Below, piece after piece: positions 6,240 through 8,120 of a stretch of 8,120 nucleotides of DNA; position 1 is the stretch's first letter; the number at the start of each line of letters is the position of its first letter. Source of the DNA: Microbacteriaceae bacterium (GTDB lineage Bacteria > Actinomycetota > Actinomycetes > Actinomycetales > Microbacteriaceae); assembly GCA_017744755.1 (NCBI GenBank), contig JAGIAU010000087.1:1-8120 (forward strand), written 5' to 3'. The notes under the pieces were generated by a model. The model ran no database searches and was not told the origin of the DNA. It saw only the letters and a list, made by a program, of their open reading frames with translations. Made by a program: the position numbers and the translations under genes.

Positions 6240-7298
6240 CTAGGTCGCGGGCGTGTACCTAGCCTTGCGCCGCGAGACCGTGAAGGAGATGAGCAGCGCG
6301 ACGACGAGCACGACGCCCTTCGCGGTGTCCTGCTCGTAGTACTTGTAGCCGAGGCCCGACAGGCCGGTGAGCACGATCACCATGAGCAGCGCGCCGAGCA
6401 GCGTGCCCCAGGCGTTCGGCTTCGCGAGGCCGAGGACCGAGGTGCCGACCAGTGCGACGGCGACCGCCTCCAGCAGGCTCGACGAGCCGGCGTTGATGTC
6501 GCCCTGGCCCGTCCTCGCGACGAGGATGACGCCCGCGACGGAGGCGAGGAAGCCGGAGACCACGTACGCCGCACCGCGGTGCAGACCGACCCGGATGCCG
6601 GCGAGACGGGCGGCCTCGGGGTTCGAGCCGATCGAGTAGAGCATGCGGCCCCACGAGGTCCTCGTGAGGAGGAACCAGCTCACGAGCGCGAGGACGATCA
6701 TGATGACGACCGGCACCGGCACGGGTCCGATCGACCCCCGGTCGATCAGGATGAACGCCGGATCGAACTTCCCCGGCGCGGTGCTGCCGTCGGGGAGCGT
6801 CATCCCGGAAGAGATCGACTGGCCGAACACCGGGATGAGCTTCGCGCCCTGGACGACGAACATCATGCCGAGGGTCGCGAGCAGATCCGGGATCTTGCAG
6901 ACGACGATGAGGATCGCGTTGACAAGCCCGACGAGCACCCCGGCGAGCAGCGCGACGCCGACGGCGACGACGCCCGTCAGGTTGTAGAAGACCATGCACA
7001 TCGCCGCGAGCTGCACGGCGAGGCCGGCGATCGAGCCGATCGAGAGGTCGAGCCCGCCGACGACCATGCTGAACATCACCGCGAGCCCGAGGATCGCCGT
7101 GACGGAGGCGAACTTGAGCATCGTGAACAGCGAGTTCGGCGTCGCGAACGACGGCAGCGCGAGCGCGAAGACCACGAACAGGATGACGGTGATCGCGAGG
7201 AACCCGTACTTGACAACGAGGTCCCGGATCCGGTCTCCGACGCTCGGCCTCGCGATGCGCAGCTTTCCAGTGCTCACGTTTCCAGTGCTCACGGCCAT
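6240..7298 (-). CDS. Ribose-type (CUT2) sugar ABC transporter permease
   Basis: Inner-membrane channel subunit of a BPD_transp_2 family ABC importer, like RbsC, XylH and LsrC. Its 352 residues contain about ten hydrophobic segments (around 33-50, 64-81, 89-106, 108-133, 137-157, 193-211, 244-261, 274-294, 297-316, 326-341). Family motifs are GGLDLSIGSIAGL (81-93), the ATPase-contacting loop SIGSNPEAARLAGIRVG (222-238) and NAWGTLLGALL (295-305). A polar stretch at 160-190 probably faces outward. The ATG is fixed by GGAGGT 6 nt upstream and overlaps the ATPase stop by 1 nt (TGATG). The first residues contain a tandem VSTGN/VSTGK duplication. The next gene, mtnK, suggests a 5-methylthioribose or 5-deoxyribose substrate, but ribose or autoinducer-2-type sugars remain possible from the protein alone. 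A single permease is visible, as in Rbs-type systems; a second could lie outside. Confidence 0.95.
   Translation of the reverse strand: MAVSTGNVSTGKLRIARPSVGDRIRDLVVKYGFLAITVILFVVFALALPSFATPNSLFTMLKFASVTAILGLAVMFSMVVGGLDLSIGSIAGLAVQLAAMCMVFYNLTGVVAVGVALLAGVLVGLVNAILIVVCKIPDLLATLGMMFVVQGAKLIPVFGQSISSGMTLPDGSTAPGKFDPAFILIDRGSIGPVPVPVVIMIVLALVSWFLLTRTSWGRMLYSIGSNPEAARLAGIRVGLHRGAAYVVSGFLASVAGVILVARTGQGDINAGSSSLLEAVAVALVGTSVLGLAKPNAWGTLLGALLMVIVLTGLSGLGYKYYEQDTAKGVVLVVALLISFTVSRRKARYTPAT
7264..7293 (-). repeat. Perfect 15-bp tandem duplication at the permease N-terminus
   Basis: Two adjacent identical 15-bp units (7264-7278 and 7279-7293) encode VSTGN and VSTGK (the last residue differs because the codon spans the unit edge). 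The repeat keeps the frame and adds five residues before the first membrane segment. Each unit carries a GTG preceded or followed by GGAA, which could look like an alternative start, but the strong ribosome binding site favours the ATG at 7298. Confidence 0.9.
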
Positions 7299-8120
7299 CA
7301 GGCCACCTCCGACATGCTCGACACGATCTGCTCGTTGCTCACTTCATCCGCCCGCGCGTCGAGGGCGACGCGGCCCTCGACCATCACGACGATCCGGTCC
7401 GCCATCTCGCGGAGCTCGTCGACATCGCTCGTGGCGACGACGACGCAGGCCCCGCGCTCGGCCTGCTCGCTGGCGCGCCGGGAGATCTCGCGTCTCGCGC
7501 CGATGTCGACGCCGCGGAACGGCTCGTCGAGCAGCAGCAGCTTCGGCGCGATCTGCATCCAGCGGGCCACCATGACCTTCTGCTGGTTGCCGCCGGAGAG
7601 CGCGTCGACCGACTGGCCGGGGCCGGTCGCGACGACGCGGAAGTCCCGGATCGCCGAGGCGGCCACGGCGTTCTCCCGGCCGCGGTGCAGCACGCCGCCG
7701 CTCGCGATCCGGGCCAGGAACGGGAGGGACAGCGTCCGCGCGATGCTCCAGCCCGGGAGCATGCCCTGCGCCGCCCGGTCCTCCGGCACGAGATGCACGC
7801 CGCGCGCGACGGCGTCCTTCGGGTGGCGCGGCGCGTACGGGCTGCCGTCGAGCTCGAGCTCGCCGGGCAGCCGCTTCCCGGCGCCGAAGAGCGACTCGAG
7901 CAGCTCGGTCTTCCCGGCGCCGATGAGGCCGATGATGCCGGTCACCTCGCCGTCGCGCAGGTCCAGGTCGATCGGTGCCGACTCGCGGAGGACGCGCAGC
8001 CCGCGAATCCGCATCGCGGTCTCGCCGCCGCGGAGCGTGCCGACGGAGGATCCCGAGTCGGCATGCATCGCCTCGCCGAGCATGGCGGTGACCGCCTCGT
8101 CGAACGCGAACGGCTTCGTC
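7298..8120 (-). CDS. Ribose-type sugar ABC transporter ATPase, C-terminal half (truncated by window edge)
   Basis: Energy-coupling subunit of the same importer, of the RbsA/XylG/LsrA class in which two ABC domains are fused in one chain of about 500 residues. 273 residues are visible. The frame stays open to the window end and begins with TKPFAFDEAVTAMLGE, matching the usual linker after the first ABC domain, so the ATG at 8083 is internal rather than the start. The second ABC domain shows Walker A GLIGAGKT (encoded at 7907-7930), VPEDR, the signature LSGGNQQKV and Walker B LLLLDEPFRGVD with its catalytic Glu. The switch region reads ATSDVDEL, lacking the H-loop histidine as is common in this class. 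The Walker A lysine is retained, where E. coli RbsA has Arg in its second domain. The stop overlaps the permease start by 1 nt. The N-terminal domain, and probably the sugar-binding protein gene, lie beyond the right edge. Confidence 0.95.
   Translation of the reverse strand, partial: TKPFAFDEAVTAMLGEAMHADSGSSVGTLRGGETAMRIRGLRVLRESAPIDLDLRDGEVTGIIGLIGAGKTELLESLFGAGKRLPGELELDGSPYAPRHPKDAVARGVHLVPEDRAAQGMLPGWSIARTLSLPFLARIASGGVLHRGRENAVAASAIRDFRVVATGPGQSVDALSGGNQQKVMVARWMQIAPKLLLLDEPFRGVDIGARREISRRASEQAERGACVVVATSDVDELREMADRIVVMVEGRVALDARADEVSNEQIVSSMSEVA
7305..7310 (-). promoter_or_regulatory. Strong ribosome binding site of the permease, inside the ATPase gene
   Basis: GGAGGT on the minus strand, 6 nt before the ATG at 7298 and within the last codons of the ATPase gene. 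It decides the permease start in favour of this ATG over the in-frame GTG codons in the tandem repeat, and ties permease translation to the ATPase. Confidence 0.85.

Noticed and set aside
7298..8083. ATPase as a complete 261-residue single-domain protein starting at 8083
   Set aside because: The frame is open upstream of that ATG and encodes a linker typical of two-domain RbsA-type ATPases; the domain matches the C-terminal half of that class.

Overview
The window comes from a high-GC (roughly 70% or more) bacterial chromosome. Base composition, wall-to-wall coding and the gene order fabD-fabH-acpP-fabF point to an actinobacterium that uses dissociated (type II) fatty acid synthesis. A Microbacteriaceae-like organism is my best guess, but the genus cannot be fixed from the sequence alone. 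I see no rRNA, tRNA, CRISPR, insertion sequence or phage signal.

Left part, plus strand (1-3298): the end of a core fatty acid synthesis operon. It holds fabD (5' end outside the window), fabH, acpP and fabF, with a 4-nt overlap and then gaps of 35 and 29 nt. FabD loads malonyl onto the acyl carrier protein AcpP, FabH starts the chain from a short acyl-CoA, and FabF elongates it. All catalytic residues I can check are present. The reductase and dehydratase genes are not in the window.

Right part, minus strand (8120 down to 3388), converging on fabF: the C-terminal half of a ribose-type sugar ABC transporter ATPase, its permease, an S-methyl-5-thioribose kinase (mtnK), a small FucU/RbsD-family sugar mutarotase, and a lipoprotein serine hydrolase of the beta-lactamase/DD-peptidase fold. 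ATPase and permease overlap by 1 nt, mtnK follows 53 nt later, and the mutarotase starts 1 nt after the mtnK stop. The hydrolase is 47 nt further on and may have its own leaderless promoter.

The most interesting reading is that transporter, kinase and mutarotase form a salvage unit importing an external 5-substituted ribose (5-methylthioribose and/or 5-deoxyribose). Such sugars lack a free 5-OH, so they can only be furanoses, and MtnK phosphorylates the anomeric hydroxyl. A mutarotase supplying the right anomer therefore makes chemical sense. The binding protein, the N-terminal half of the ATPase and the next enzymes (MtnA-type isomerase, aldolase or dehydratase) are not visible; they would have to lie upstream of the minus-strand operon or elsewhere.
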